A stretch of DNA of 64,000 nt from Candidatus Nitrosotenuis cloacae (lineage in GTDB: Archaea > Thermoproteota > Nitrososphaeria > Nitrososphaerales > Nitrosopumilaceae): assembly GCF_000955905.1 (NCBI RefSeq), contig NZ_CP011097.1, forward strand, positions 1,556,157 to 1,620,156, in the 5' to 3' direction. Made by a program: the position numbers and the translations under genes. Positions 7,370-15,789 of this stretch are shown piece after piece. The notes beneath the pieces were generated by a model. It was not told where the DNA came from. It worked only from the letters and a program-made list of their open reading frames with translations, and did no database searches. The number at the start of each line of letters is the position of its first letter. Position 1 is the stretch's first letter.

Positions 7370-8722
7370 TTACCAAACATCATCTACTTCGTCTAGTTCC
7401 TTGTAGTCGATTGGCTGGTCCTTTCGGATTATCTTTAGTCGAGAAATATCCCTATCAAATAATAGATCCGCAGTCCAATCAAGCAAGATTCTGAGTCTTT
7501 TGTTCAGCTTGGGAATCTTTCTGACATAGACGGCTCTCCAGATGCACCAGGCCAAAAACCCGTGAATATTCAGGCCAGAAATTGAAGCTATAGCAGTTCT
7601 TTTTCCAATGATTGCCATTTGTCCCTTTGATACAAAGTCGATTTTCTTTTTCTCCCTTCCATGCATTTCCGCAAAAATATTGTACGCTGCAGTCTTTGCC
7701 TGGCCTTCCGCGTTTTGTGCAGTTGGTGGATATGGTTTCTTTGTGGTGGGATCTATTGCCAGACTGCAATCACCTATCACATACACACCAGGAAATGCAG
7801 GCACCTCCAGGTTTTCGCTGACAATTACCTTGCCCTTGTCTGTTTTGAACATGGAGTTTTTGATAGTATCAACTGGTGTTACGCCGGCAGTCCAGATCAA
7901 AGTCTTGGTCTCTATTGCATCCATTTCTGGAACCTTGACTGGGTTTTTTGCAGGATCGACTGCGTCTTTTACTATTACCTCTGAACCATCAAATGTCACG
8001 ACCATGGTATTCAGTCTTATTTCAATTCCCCTCTGAATCAGCTTGTCCTTTGTAAATGAGGCAAGTTTTTCAGAAAATCCAGGCAGAACTATTGGTAGCG
8101 CCTCTAGTATTATGACCTTGATGTCTTTTTCCGAAATGTTTGGATAGTGTTTTTTTGCATCAAGCAAAAAGTCATGAATCTCACCGGCTGTTTCAATTCC
8201 TGCAAATCCACCACCCACTACAACAAATGTCAACAATGACTGCTTTAGTATTGGATCGGTCTCATTGTCTGCCTGCTCTAGCATATCTATGATTCTGTTT
8301 CGCAGAACAACTGCATCATTTAGTGTCTTCATGGTATATGCATGGTTCTCTACTGTCTGATTGCCAAAGAAGTTGGTCTGACTGCCCAATGCCACCACCA
8401 GATAATCATAATCCAGCGAGGTTCCTCTTTTTTCGTTGGTGCCATACAGTGTGATCCGCTTGCCGTATGGGTCTATGTTTTTTATTTTTCCTTCATGGAA
8501 TGAGGCCTTTTTGATTATGGTTCTAATTGGAATGACGATATGTCTTGTTTCGATCATTGCAGATGCCACCTGCGGAAGCATTGGCGTAAATAATAGAAAA
8601 TTGTCCTCAGACACCAGATCGATTTGGACCTCGGAATCGCGTTTGAAATAAGATTCTAGCTTTCGAGTACATTCTACTCCGGCAAATCCACCACCCAATA
8701 CGAGAATCCTTTTGCGCGTCAC
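7370..8722 (-). CDS. ndh: type II NADH dehydrogenase (NDH-2)
   Basis: A 450-residue FAD/NAD(P) oxidoreductase that passes electrons from NADH to quinone without pumping protons. Evidence: the FAD dinucleotide-binding motif LVLGGGFAGVE (residues 8-18), the second Rossmann fold with VVVGGGFAGIETAGE near residue 170, the YVIGDCSLA FAD-binding ATG motif near 318, and PPTAQNAEGQAK, typical of NDH-2. The C-terminal part (HGFLAWCIWRAVYVRKIPK) is the amphipathic membrane-binding region. It should sit on the inner face of the cytoplasmic membrane. Start is ATG in MTRKRIL. A ferredoxin-dependent or other donor is possible, as NAD(H) specificity is not certain from sequence. Confidence 0.85.
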   Translation of the reverse strand: MTRKRILVLGGGFAGVECTRKLESYFKRDSEVQIDLVSEDNFLLFTPMLPQVASAMIETRHIVIPIRTIIKKASFHEGKIKNIDPYGKRITLYGTNEKRGTSLDYDYLVVALGSQTNFFGNQTVENHAYTMKTLNDAVVLRNRIIDMLEQADNETDPILKQSLLTFVVVGGGFAGIETAGEIHDFLLDAKKHYPNISEKDIKVIILEALPIVLPGFSEKLASFTKDKLIQRGIEIRLNTMVVTFDGSEVIVKDAVDPAKNPVKVPEMDAIETKTLIWTAGVTPVDTIKNSMFKTDKGKVIVSENLEVPAFPGVYVIGDCSLAIDPTTKKPYPPTAQNAEGQAKTAAYNIFAEMHGREKKKIDFVSKGQMAIIGKRTAIASISGLNIHGFLAWCIWRAVYVRKIPKLNKRLRILLDWTADLLFDRDISRLKIIRKDQPIDYKELDEVDDVW

Positions 8723-8799
8723 TAGACTACTGCGGAATGAGCCGATATAACGGTTGATTACCTAAATTCAGGACTGTTTTTGTGAATTTTACTTGAAAT

Positions 8800-9015
8800 C
8801 TAGTGTAACAGATCTATTGATTTGGAGCGCTTTATCATTTCAGTAATTTCAGATGACATGCTCTTTGGTAAAAGTATCTCAAATCCGACGGCTTTCCCAG
8901 ATTCGTCAACATCGATGAATCTGTCTTCGCCTAGAGGGATTGTCTTTGCGATTTTGTTATTATCTAGCTTTACGTATAACGCTCTTGCTTCTTGATCAAA
9001 ACTTACTGAAGCCAT
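8800..9015 (-). CDS. DUF2283 protein, putative antitoxin-like partner
   Basis: A 71-residue protein with the DUF2283 pattern: FDQEARALYVKL at the start, then IPLGEDRFIDVDESGKAVG and FEILLPKS. The fold is a small beta-sheet with a C-terminal helix. It begins inside the end of the upstream DUF4258 gene (20-nt overlap), so the two are co-translated. DUF2283 and DUF4258 genes are often paired and have been proposed as toxin-antitoxin modules; that role is not shown here. Confidence 0.75.
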   Translation of the reverse strand: MASVSFDQEARALYVKLDNNKIAKTIPLGEDRFIDVDESGKAVGFEILLPKSMSSEITEMIKRSKSIDLLH

Positions 9016-9292
9016 GTGCTCTTAGCCCTCCTTTATCCATCCACATTATTGTAATTATTGAAACAACGGTATTAAACTTGTTATGAACTATTAACAGATA
9101 CGGCTGTTCATAAAACGGCGAGTTAGAAATTATCCCAAAGCTTTTGTAATTTTCCCTTACATTATCATAGATTGTTTCGCTAGGATTGTTTAGCACATAT
9201 TCGATATACTGTTTTTCTATGTACCTTTCAAGTGCTCTTTGCCAACCATGTTTGGTCATTTTTATGCGTATTTTGTGCCTACCCAATACCAA
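8996..9292 (-). CDS. DUF4258 protein, putative RelE-like toxin
   Basis: A 98-residue protein with the DUF4258 signature: TKHGWQRALERYI near residues 13-25 (the conserved H-x3-R), IEYVLNNPSETIYDNVRENYKSFG, and a C-terminal pair of strands LLIVHNK and VVSIITIMWMD. DUF4258 is a RelE/BrnT-like small fold suspected of RNase activity. Start is given as TTG at 9292; ATG at 9259 (MTKHGW) is an alternative that gives the compact family length. It precedes and overlaps the DUF2283 gene. Confidence 0.68.
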   Translation of the reverse strand: MVLGRHKIRIKMTKHGWQRALERYIEKQYIEYVLNNPSETIYDNVRENYKSFGIISNSPFYEQPYLLIVHNKFNTVVSIITIMWMDKGGLRAHGFSKF

Positions 9293-9397
9293 AGTTGAGT
9301 ATTTTCTTGGTTTGATAAGATCCTGGGTATTGTAATATTACTTCGATCTGATTGCTGAGTTAAAGTAAAATATCGCAAAAACACGCATCAAAATCAG

Positions 9398-9727
9398 ATG
9401 AAAAAAGAATACGTCGTGGTACGAATTGACGCATCCCCAGATGGCGCGCCATATGTCGTGGTGTCACTACAGGCAACAAAGGATTTCAAGGAAAGCCAAG
9501 GATTCCCACAATCTCCATACGGTGGAGGTCCTGGCGTTATGGGCTTTACAAACATGGATGACATGATGAAATCACTAAACAAGATGCTTGGCGGTGGAAT
9601 GGGAATGATGGCAGGCGGTGGAATGACTAGCATGAAGCTAGACATGAGAGAATACAAGGAGCTTGGATTATCTGTCGGAGACAAGGTCTACTTGGAAATA
9701 TCCAAGGCCGAAGTTTCCGGAATTTAA
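9398..9727 (+). CDS. conserved-looking Gly/Met-rich protein
   Basis: A 109-residue protein. The N-terminal strand pair (EYVVVRIDASPDGAPYVVVS, residues 4-23) is followed by a flexible Gly/Met-rich middle (GGGPGVMGF, GGGMGMMAGGGM, about 42-77) and a C-terminal ordered part, LDMREYKELGLSVGDKVYLE. The YKELGLSVGD segment is a typical strand-turn of a beta-barrel. The frame has clear ATG start and stops 1 bp before the convergent ACT-domain-like gene. I do not recognise the family with confidence; a weak likeness to arcadin-1 is noted separately. Confidence 0.6.
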   Translation: MKKEYVVVRIDASPDGAPYVVVSLQATKDFKESQGFPQSPYGGGPGVMGFTNMDDMMKSLNKMLGGGMGMMAGGGMTSMKLDMREYKELGLSVGDKVYLEISKAEVSGI

Positions 9728-10393
9728 TTATCTAGATATTTCTGCTCGCAGAATTTCATATGCCTTTGATGCATCTTCTTCCCGCAAAACCAGTATGATA
9801 TCATCTTGGGAGAAAAAGGCATTCTGCAGTTCTATGCCATTATTGTGAAGGATTTCTGCCACATATGATACGGAATCTGACCTGTTCTGTGTCTGTGGGA
9901 TTCTAATCTTGATTTTGGCAAGGCCTGTACTGAAAAAATTCTTGGATGACGGGAATGATTCGAACATTTTTCTGATATCCATCAGGTCTTCTGTCAAGAC
10001 TCGGAATGTAGAGTCCGCCATTCTAAAGAATTCGTAATCAGAATCATATTGCTCAAATTTGTTCAGCAAGGAAGCCGCTTCTTTTTTGTCCATGTCATTG
10101 GTGGAAAACTTGATGTCCAAAATTCCATCAGTCAGTGAGAGTCTGGCGTTTTTCAAAACAGACTCGGATTTGATCTCATCTTTTTCCTCAAACGAATCCG
10201 CATAGCGCTTTATTGCAACTACTATAGTATTGAGGTTCACAGAATTGCCAAGCTGTCGCTCGATGTCGGGCTGAATTTTTACAGCAAGAGCAGTATAGTT
10301 AATGACATCCATCTTCATGCAGTCGTAAATTGATCTGTTATGGGTGATGATTTCACGCACAGCTTCAGGAACGGACAGGTTGCTTGTACGCAT
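9728..10393 (-). CDS. ACT-domain-like regulatory protein
   Basis: A 221-residue soluble protein. The N-terminal part (MRTSNLSVPEAVREIITHNRSIYDCMKMDVINYTALAVKI, split by a turn) looks like a DNA-binding-type helical unit conserved in archaea. The C-terminal 75 residues have the ACT-type pattern KIKIRIPQ, then VSYVAEILHNNGIELQNAFFSQDDIILVL. ACT domains bind amino acids. It could be an amino-acid-responsive regulator, but no ligand can be named. Start is ATG at 10393 with TATATATTA about 20-25 nt upstream. Confidence 0.55.
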   Translation of the reverse strand: MRTSNLSVPEAVREIITHNRSIYDCMKMDVINYTALAVKIQPDIERQLGNSVNLNTIVVAIKRYADSFEEKDEIKSESVLKNARLSLTDGILDIKFSTNDMDKKEAASLLNKFEQYDSDYEFFRMADSTFRVLTEDLMDIRKMFESFPSSKNFFSTGLAKIKIRIPQTQNRSDSVSYVAEILHNNGIELQNAFFSQDDIILVLREEDASKAYEILRAEISR

Positions 10394-10466
10394 GGCATAA
10401 TTATGTGATGTAATATATAAGAGTCTTATGTCACATATTAAACAAAATAACTAAATATTTATATAA

Positions 10467-10502
10467 TGTCATAGCTATTACATATCAATAGGTGTTATGA
10501 CA
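10467..10502. promoter_or_regulatory. Hsp20 promoter region with a TGTCATA dyad
   Basis: A TATA box (AAATATTTATATAAT, about 10453-10467) precedes the hsp20 ATG at 10504 by about 40 nt. Between them TGTCATA (10467-10473) and TATGACA (10496-10502) form perfect 7-bp inverted arms around a 22-bp spacer, spanning the expected transcription start. That is a typical site for an archaeal repressor. A second dyad, TATGTGA (10402-10408) and TCACATA (10431-10437), surrounds the TATA box of the divergent gene. Confidence 0.45.
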
Positions 10503-10503
10503 A

Positions 10504-10998
10504 ATGTTCTTTGACGAAGAATTTGACAGGATCTTTCAGAGAATGTCAAGGTCCTTCATGGATTTTGACGATGTCTTTGAGAATGTCAACAAAGATGGCA
10601 AGTCATACGGACCATTCTATTACGGTTATTCAATGACCGTTGGCCCAGACGGCAAGCCACACATACAGGAATACGGAAATGTCAAACCTGGTTTGCTCCC
10701 AACCGCAGAAACCAGAGAGCCATTCATTGACACCATCGTTGATGAAAAAGAAAATCTGCTCAAACTAGTTGCAGAAATGCCTGGAGTTGAGAAGAGCGAC
10801 ATCAAGGTGGTAGTCGAAGGAAATGTAGTGAATGTCGATGCAGAGCGTGGCAACAAAAAATACCACGGTAAAGTACCAATCAAAAGAAAGGTAGATGCAG
10901 ACTCTGTCAAGGCAAGCTACACAAACGGAATTCTGGAAGTACAGTTCAAGCTGAAAGGCGAGGACAAACCAAAAGGCAAGACCGTGGAGGTAATCTAA
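10504..10998 (+). CDS. hsp20: small heat shock protein, Hsp20/alpha-crystallin family
   Basis: A 164-residue ATP-independent chaperone that holds unfolding proteins in large oligomers. The N-terminal 70 residues are acidic and aromatic (FDEEFDRIFQRMSRSF). The alpha-crystallin domain covers about 75-164, with LLKLVAEMPGVEKSDIKVV, the strand GNVVNVDAE and the closing VKASYTNGILEVQFK (the usual A-x-x-x-N-G-V/I-L motif). The last residues KGKTVEVI match archaeal Hsp20. It lies 24 bp upstream of the Cdc48 gene in the same direction, so a joint protein-quality transcript is likely. Confidence 0.9.
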   Translation: MFFDEEFDRIFQRMSRSFMDFDDVFENVNKDGKSYGPFYYGYSMTVGPDGKPHIQEYGNVKPGLLPTAETREPFIDTIVDEKENLLKLVAEMPGVEKSDIKVVVEGNVVNVDAERGNKKYHGKVPIKRKVDADSVKASYTNGILEVQFKLKGEDKPKGKTVEVI

Positions 10999-11022
10999 TC
11001 CTCCCTTTTTTATGGTGAATAC

Positions 11023-13149
11023 ATGACTGAAATAATACTAAAAATTGACGAGACTGCACAGCGCCATGTCGGAAAAGGAATTGCAGTAATTGATCCCAAA
11101 GTAGTAAAGGAAAACAAATGGCAGACAGGCCAAATTCTGGAAATATCTGCAAACAAAAAATCCCACGTTAAGGTTTGGCCAGGCCCATCAGATGATTACG
11201 GCTCTGGAATTATTCGAATCGACGGACTAACCAGACACAATATCGGTGCAGGAATTGGAGAAAAGACTACACTAAAAATAGTAAATGCCGCAGAGGCAGA
11301 ATCAATTACACTATCCCCGATTGAAAAAATATCATTAGAAGGACTACAGGAATACATGTCCGCATTGTATGAAGGCCATGTCTTTACGACAGGCGACACC
11401 ATTATAGTGAACACGTCTTTGGGCGGTAAAACCCAACTCGTTGTTACAGCCACATCCCCAGCCAAACCTGTAATTGTGAGCCCAAAGACCGTGTTCAAAT
11501 TAGGCTCAATGACAAAGGCAGTCGATAATTCCATTCCAAGAATAACATATGATGACCTGGGCGGGCTCAAAAAAGAGGTTCAAAAGATACGTGAAATGGT
11601 CGAATTACCAATGCGCCACCCAGAACTGTTCGAAAAGCTAGGCGTAGAGGCACCAAAAGGCGTCTTACTGTATGGTCCTCCAGGAACTGGAAAAACCCTA
11701 CTGGCAAAGGCAGTTGCTGGCGAGACAAACTCGCACTTTACGGCAGTCTCAGGACCAGAGATAATGGGCAAATACTATGGAGAATCCGAGGAAAGACTGC
11801 GAGAGATATTCAAGCAGGCAGAGGAAAACACGCCAAGTATAGTATTCATCGATGAGATTGATTCCATTGCACCAAAACGGGACGAGGTTACCGGCGAGGT
11901 GGAAAAGCGAATCGTATCGCAATTGCTCACACTAATGGATGGAATGAAGGCCAGAGGTAAGGTCGTAGTTATTGCTGCAACCAATCGACCAGATTCCATT
12001 GATCCTGCACTGAGAAGGCCAGGACGATTTGACAGAGAAATCGAGATTGGAATTCCAGATCAGGAAGGAAGAATGGAGATTTTACAAATCCACACCAGAG
12101 GAATGCCAGTTGATGAGAAAATAGATCTAAAACAGTTTGCCAAAGTAACCCACGGATTTGTTGGAGCAGATCTAGAATCATTATCAAAAGAGGCCGCGAT
12201 GCGCTCATTGCGAAGAATCCTGCCAGATATCGATCTACAGCAAGAAAAGATCTCATCCGAGATATTGCAGAAAATCAAGATAAGCGAGGATGATTTCAAA
12301 GAAGCACTAAAAGAGGTTAGGCCTTCTGCATTGCGTGAGGTCCTAGTTCAGGTACCAAACGTAACTTGGGATGATGTTGGTGGTTTAGATTCACTAAAAG
12401 AAGAGCTCAAAGAGGCAATCGAGTGGCCACTAAAACACAAGGACGCATTCCAGTATGTAGATGTAACATCGCCAAAAGGGATCTTGTTGTATGGACCACC
12501 AGGAACTGGCAAGACTCTGATCGCAAAGGCACTAGCAAAGATGACTGAATCCAACTTTATCTCAATCAAGGGACCAGAACTACTATCAAAGTGGGTAGGC
12601 GAGTCCGAAAAAGGGGTGCGAGAGATATTCCGAAAAGCAAGGCAGGCTGCACCATGCATCATATTCTTTGATGAAATTGATGCACTAGTTCCAAGAAGGA
12701 GCGGTGGCGACTCGTCACACGTATCGGAAAATGTTGTATCTCAAATCCTAACGGAAATTGACGGACTGGAAGAGCTAAATGATGTTCTGATAATTGGCGC
12801 CACAAACAGGCTCGATATTGTAGATGAGGCATTGCTCAGACCAGGTAGATTCGACAGGGTAATCGAGGTACCAAAGCCGGACGCAAAGGGCAGAAAGCAT
12901 ATCTTGGAAATTCATACCAAGAAAAAGCCGCTGGACAGTACAGTCGATTTATCAAAACTAGTAGAGATTACCGACGGGTATAGTGGTGCCGAGCTTGCAG
13001 CAATATGCAACAGAGCGGCAATCACAGCACTAAGACGCCATGTCAGCGGTCAGACCAAGTCACTCAAGGAAATAAAAATAACCCAGCAAGATTTGGTCGA
13101 TGCCATATCCAAGGTAAAGACAAAATCAACTCTTCCAGCAATTGCCTAG
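11023..13149 (+). CDS. cdc48: Cdc48/p97 (VCP)-type AAA ATPase
   Basis: A 708-residue unfoldase with the complete Cdc48 layout. An N-terminal double-psi beta-barrel plus second N subdomain spans 1-180. D1 has Walker A GPPGTGKT near 218 and Walker B FIDEID near 275; D2 has GPPGTGKT near 491 and FFDEID near 548. Both modules keep the arginine-finger segment ([11 protein letters not shown] and [11 protein letters not shown]). It forms hexameric rings that pull substrates apart with ATP, probably feeding the proteasome. ATG start. The gene ends with a 4-nt overlap into the convergent SRPBCC gene. Confidence 0.95.
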   Translation: MTEIILKIDETAQRHVGKGIAVIDPKVVKENKWQTGQILEISANKKSHVKVWPGPSDDYGSGIIRIDGLTRHNIGAGIGEKTTLKIVNAAEAESITLSPIEKISLEGLQEYMSALYEGHVFTTGDTIIVNTSLGGKTQLVVTATSPAKPVIVSPKTVFKLGSMTKAVDNSIPRITYDDLGGLKKEVQKIREMVELPMRHPELFEKLGVEAPKGVLLYGPPGTGKTLLAKAVAGETNSHFTAVSGPEIMGKYYGESEERLREIFKQAEENTPSIVFIDEIDSIAPKRDEVTGEVEKRIVSQLLTLMDGMKARGKVVVIAATNRPDSIDPALRRPGRFDREIEIGIPDQEGRMEILQIHTRGMPVDEKIDLKQFAKVTHGFVGADLESLSKEAAMRSLRRILPDIDLQQEKISSEILQKIKISEDDFKEALKEVRPSALREVLVQVPNVTWDDVGGLDSLKEELKEAIEWPLKHKDAFQYVDVTSPKGILLYGPPGTGKTLIAKALAKMTESNFISIKGPELLSKWVGESEKGVREIFRKARQAAPCIIFFDEIDALVPRRSGGDSSHVSENVVSQILTEIDGLEELNDVLIIGATNRLDIVDEALLRPGRFDRVIEVPKPDAKGRKHILEIHTKKKPLDSTVDLSKLVEITDGYSGAELAAICNRAAITALRRHVSGQTKSLKEIKITQQDLVDAISKVKTKSTLPAIA

Positions 13150-13535
13150 GAAAATAATTTTTTAATATTTCCTACTTCAATTTTTATCCAATCGCAAAAC
13201 ATCTCCCACATTTGATCTGTAGTGTGCGGCCACTGGAAAAAAGTAAATGTGACACCACAGGAATTATTCGAAAACGAGATGATCCTCATGTATGCAGGAC
13301 TCATCTCGGATTTGGCAGGTCCTGCAAAAATATCAATTACGCCAGTCTTTCTATCGGAATCTATTCGCACGAACATTTCGCCAAATGGAGTGACTGCCTT
13401 GGTGTGGCCATTTTCCGTCTTGATGGATTGGACGAATTTAGTGCTCCACTTTGGCATATTATCAAAATTTGATAGAAAACCAAACACCACATCATATGGT
13501 TTTGGTACAACGCAGGATTCCGTGACTGATTTCAT
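13146..13535 (-). CDS. SRPBCC (START-like) domain protein
   Basis: A 129-residue protein with the helix-grip fold pattern of SRPBCC proteins: an N-terminal strand followed by KPYDVVFGFLSNFDNMPKW (residues 12-30, the typical helix and W after a P/D-W-like turn), then alternating strands (AVTPFGEMFVRI, GVTFTFFQW) and a long C-terminal helix (MWEMFCDWIKIEVGNIKKLF). Such proteins bind hydrophobic ligands in a central cavity. No catalytic residue can be assigned. It is convergent with cdc48. Confidence 0.65.
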   Translation of the reverse strand: MKSVTESCVVPKPYDVVFGFLSNFDNMPKWSTKFVQSIKTENGHTKAVTPFGEMFVRIDSDRKTGVIDIFAGPAKSEMSPAYMRIISFSNNSCGVTFTFFQWPHTTDQMWEMFCDWIKIEVGNIKKLFS

Positions 13536-13587
13536 GTACAGTATCCACTAGAACGAGACTAGTAAAAAGAAATTATGATGACTGAGC

Positions 13588-13887
13588 TTAATCGATAAGT
13601 TCAGTCCAGCCCTTAACGAAGACTGAGTTTTTGTATAGAGGAACTGGTTGACCTACTGTGAAGTCCATTGGTCTCATCCAGAAGATTGCCTTTGTTGGGC
13701 AAACGCCAATGCATGCTCCATCGGAGATGCATCTCTCTGGGTAAAAGACAAATGCCTTACCTCTTTTCCAGCCTTCGACTGGTTTTACTCTGAGTACATC
13801 TGGTCCCAGTGTTGTGCAGATTTCAACGCATAGTGCGCATCCAATGCACATCTGTTCACCAATGTCTGGTAAAATTGCTACTGGCAT
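13588..13887 (-). CDS. ferredoxin with two 4Fe-4S clusters
   Basis: A 99-residue iron-sulfur protein. Cluster motif one is CIGCALCVEIC (residues 14-24, C-x2-C-x2-C-x3-C when a later Cys is included), and motif two is CISDGACIGVCP near residue 53, where the first spacing is extended (C-x5-C rather than C-x2-C). The intervening insert of about 28 residues (GWKRGKAFVFYPER) and the C-terminal WMRPMDF tail recall thaumarchaeal ferredoxins and NuoI-like proteins. It should be a soluble electron carrier. ATG start, with TATA-like AATTATATTAAG about 30 nt upstream and a large inverted repeat beyond that. Confidence 0.85.
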   Translation of the reverse strand: MPVAILPDIGEQMCIGCALCVEICTTLGPDVLRVKPVEGWKRGKAFVFYPERCISDGACIGVCPTKAIFWMRPMDFTVGQPVPLYKNSVFVKGWTELID

Positions 13888-13941
13888 TTTAATCGAAATT
13901 CCTACCTTTAAGATCTTAATATAATTTCCCTAAAAAGTTCG

Positions 13942-13982
13942 AATTATAACGGCGTTAGATGATTTTTAACGCTGTTATAATT
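13942..13982. promoter_or_regulatory. inverted repeat with 16-bp arms upstream of the ferredoxin gene
   Basis: The arms are 13942-13957 and 13967-13982 (left AATTATAACGGCGTTA), pairing in 15 of 16 positions, with a 9-base loop. It lies in the 106-bp gap between the end of the RecA-like gene and the start of the ferredoxin gene, both on the minus strand. It could be an upstream binding site for a ferredoxin regulator, or a stem at the 3' end of the RecA-like transcript. Archaeal termination does not need a hairpin, so the operator reading is a little favoured. Confidence 0.5.
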
Positions 13983-13993
13983 TTTGATCGCAA

Positions 13994-14605
13994 CTACACC
14001 AAATCAAGATCGTCAAGTGGTGTGGCAGATTTCACAGAATTGTCATGATTCAGTGATAAAAGATTTAGTGATTCATCTTTCTTTCGCACCGCAAGAAAAC
14101 TCATTTGTTTTATTTGCACTACATGTCTTCCAAGTCCTGGCAAGACCCAGCCTTCGTCTTTTTTGAATTTTGCAGTGCTGCCAACCAGTATGGTAGAGTC
14201 TGCCTTTTTTGCGGCACTAGACAACAACACCAGAACACTGTTGATGATTCTGCCCGAGTCTTTTTGATCAACCATTCCAGCAAAGAATCCATTCAGAGAA
14301 TCAATCAGGACCAAGTGTTTTTTTTGCGATACTTTGTTTATAGTCTGAACAATATGGTCACGCCAGTCTTCCTTTGGTGCTAGCAATTCCAGGTTTTCAT
14401 TGTATGGCAGAATGTTTGCAGCCAAATATCCGCTGTACAATAAATCAAAGTCAAGATAAATCACAGGGGCATCGACCAGCTGAGCAATCTTGTGGAAAAA
14501 ATAGGTCTTGCTTATTGCATCCTCAAACGATATGGAGCCAAGGTATTGCTCAAAAATTATTTTTTGGATTTTTTCCAGACTGGCAGAATGTTGGTTTTTA
14601 TGCAA
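13994..14605 (-). CDS. RecA-fold (RadB/KaiC/Elp6-like) protein with degenerate P-loop
   Basis: The frame opens to a TTG at 14674, but that start overlaps the divergent gene. TTG at 14605 is preferred because TTATTATATC then lies about 25 nt upstream; this gives 203 residues. The chain has the RecA-core order: a helix with FEDAISKTYFFHKIAQ where a P-loop is expected, strand VIYLDFD, Walker-B-like strand KHLVLIDSLNGFF near residue 130, then ILVGSTAKF and a C-terminal strand pair. The P-loop reads AISKT instead of GxGKT, so ATP binding is doubtful. Similar P-loop-free RecA folds occur in Elongator subunits. Function unknown. Confidence 0.55.
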   Translation of the reverse strand: MHKNQHSASLEKIQKIIFEQYLGSISFEDAISKTYFFHKIAQLVDAPVIYLDFDLLYSGYLAANILPYNENLELLAPKEDWRDHIVQTINKVSQKKHLVLIDSLNGFFAGMVDQKDSGRIINSVLVLLSSAAKKADSTILVGSTAKFKKDEGWVLPGLGRHVVQIKQMSFLAVRKKDESLNLLSLNHDNSVKSATPLDDLDLV

Positions 14606-14624
14606 CAGATGGGATCTGCCTGTG

Positions 14625-14638
14625 TGATATAATAATGA
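14625..14638. promoter_or_regulatory. TATA-like element between two divergent genes
   Basis: TGATATAATAATGA lies midway between the leftward RecA-like gene (TTG at 14605) and the rightward aminotransferase gene. Read leftward it gives TTATTATATC about 25 nt before the TTG. Read rightward it gives GATATAATAA about 24 nt before an alternative in-frame TTG at 14653. One symmetrical box might serve both directions, though the ATG at 14635 would then not be used. Confidence 0.4.
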
Positions 14639-15789
14639 ATTTAGACAAAGACTTGGTTGCCAGCTCTTTTGCAAGCTCAGAGAGAACCTATCTTAATAAT
14701 GCCTCATCTTCCTTGATTCCCCTATCTACAATTCGTGTGATGACGGATTTTACCATGCGATATAACGACTTGGGCCCAGACTCGCTGGATTTTGCCTCAT
14801 TACTATCACAGAAATCAGTCGAGCTGCGACAGACCATCTCCAAGTTAGTAAAATGCAGACCAGAGGAGGTAGTCCTGACATCTAGTGTTACCGAAGGAAT
14901 CAATGCAGTTGCCAGCGGGATTATACTGCACAAAGACTCGAATTTTGTAATTCGCGGAACCACACATGAGCACCATTCCAACTATTATCCGTGGTTAAGA
15001 TTGGGCAAAAAATCCGAGCTCCGATCCATTGCACATGATACCAATGGGTTCTTTGAGATTTCTGAGCTGGAAAAAAAGCTAGACCGAAACACAAAGCTGG
15101 TGGCACTGAGTCATGGCTTGTACAATACCGGCGCTATACTCCCCATATCAGAGATTGGCAAGATGCTCAATGAAAGGGGCGTGCCATTCTTTGTGGATGC
15201 AGCCCAAACAATAGGGTGTGCAGGCGAGTTTGATTTTGCAAAGTCTGGTGCTGACTTTGTTGCGTTCAATGGCTACAAGTGGCTTTGCGGCCCAATGGGA
15301 ATTGGTGTGTTCATTTGCAAAAAGGACTCGGCTCCACTGTTAGAGCCAATGCAGCTGGCAGGCGAGTCTGCCATGTTGTATGACGGTACAAATCTAGCAT
15401 ACAAAGACATTCCAGATAGATTCCAGGGAGGATTTAGAAACTTTGCAGCCATAGTCGGATTGCAAAACTCGATATCGTTTTTGATGGGCCTAGGTATTGC
15501 AAACATTAGAGAGAAAATAATCGGTCTTGCAAATCTGCTAAGGGATGAACTTGCAAAGATTCCCGGAGTGACTCTGTATGGTCCACAAGATCACACAAAA
15601 CGAACCAGCATCGTGTCATTTACCATTCAAAACAAAACACCACAGGAAGTAGTGCAACGACTAGAGCAACAAAAGATGGTTCTTGCCGTGCGTGAAATAG
15701 ATAATATCAAAATAGTACGTGCATCACCACATTTTTTCAATACAGAATCTGAGATGCTAAAACTAGCAGATTTGATTAAACGGCTATAG
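14635..15789 (+). CDS. class V PLP-dependent aminotransferase / cysteine desulfurase-like
   Basis: The start is set at ATG 14635 (MNLDKDLV), giving 384 residues; the frame is open further upstream but over the opposite gene, and TTG at 14653 is an alternative. The protein has the Csd/SufS-type features: TYLNNASSSLIP at the start, TTHEHHSNYYPWLRL, FFVDAAQTIG with the Asp and Gln that hold PLP, and the Schiff-base lysine in FNGYKWLCGPMG near residue 210. The substrate may be cysteine (sulfur mobilisation) or another amino acid. The Cys-containing loop of true desulfurases is not clear, so isopenicillin-epimerase-like activity cannot be excluded. Confidence 0.82.
   Translation: MNLDKDLVASSFASSERTYLNNASSSLIPLSTIRVMTDFTMRYNDLGPDSLDFASLLSQKSVELRQTISKLVKCRPEEVVLTSSVTEGINAVASGIILHKDSNFVIRGTTHEHHSNYYPWLRLGKKSELRSIAHDTNGFFEISELEKKLDRNTKLVALSHGLYNTGAILPISEIGKMLNERGVPFFVDAAQTIGCAGEFDFAKSGADFVAFNGYKWLCGPMGIGVFICKKDSAPLLEPMQLAGESAMLYDGTNLAYKDIPDRFQGGFRNFAAIVGLQNSISFLMGLGIANIREKIIGLANLLRDELAKIPGVTLYGPQDHTKRTSIVSFTIQNKTPQEVVQRLEQQKMVLAVREIDNIKIVRASPHFFNTESEMLKLADLIKRL

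Noticed and set aside
14374..14634. N-terminal extension of the class V aminotransferase frame
   Set aside because: It would add 87 residues lying antisense over the RecA-like gene; family proteins start shortly before the YLNNAS segment.
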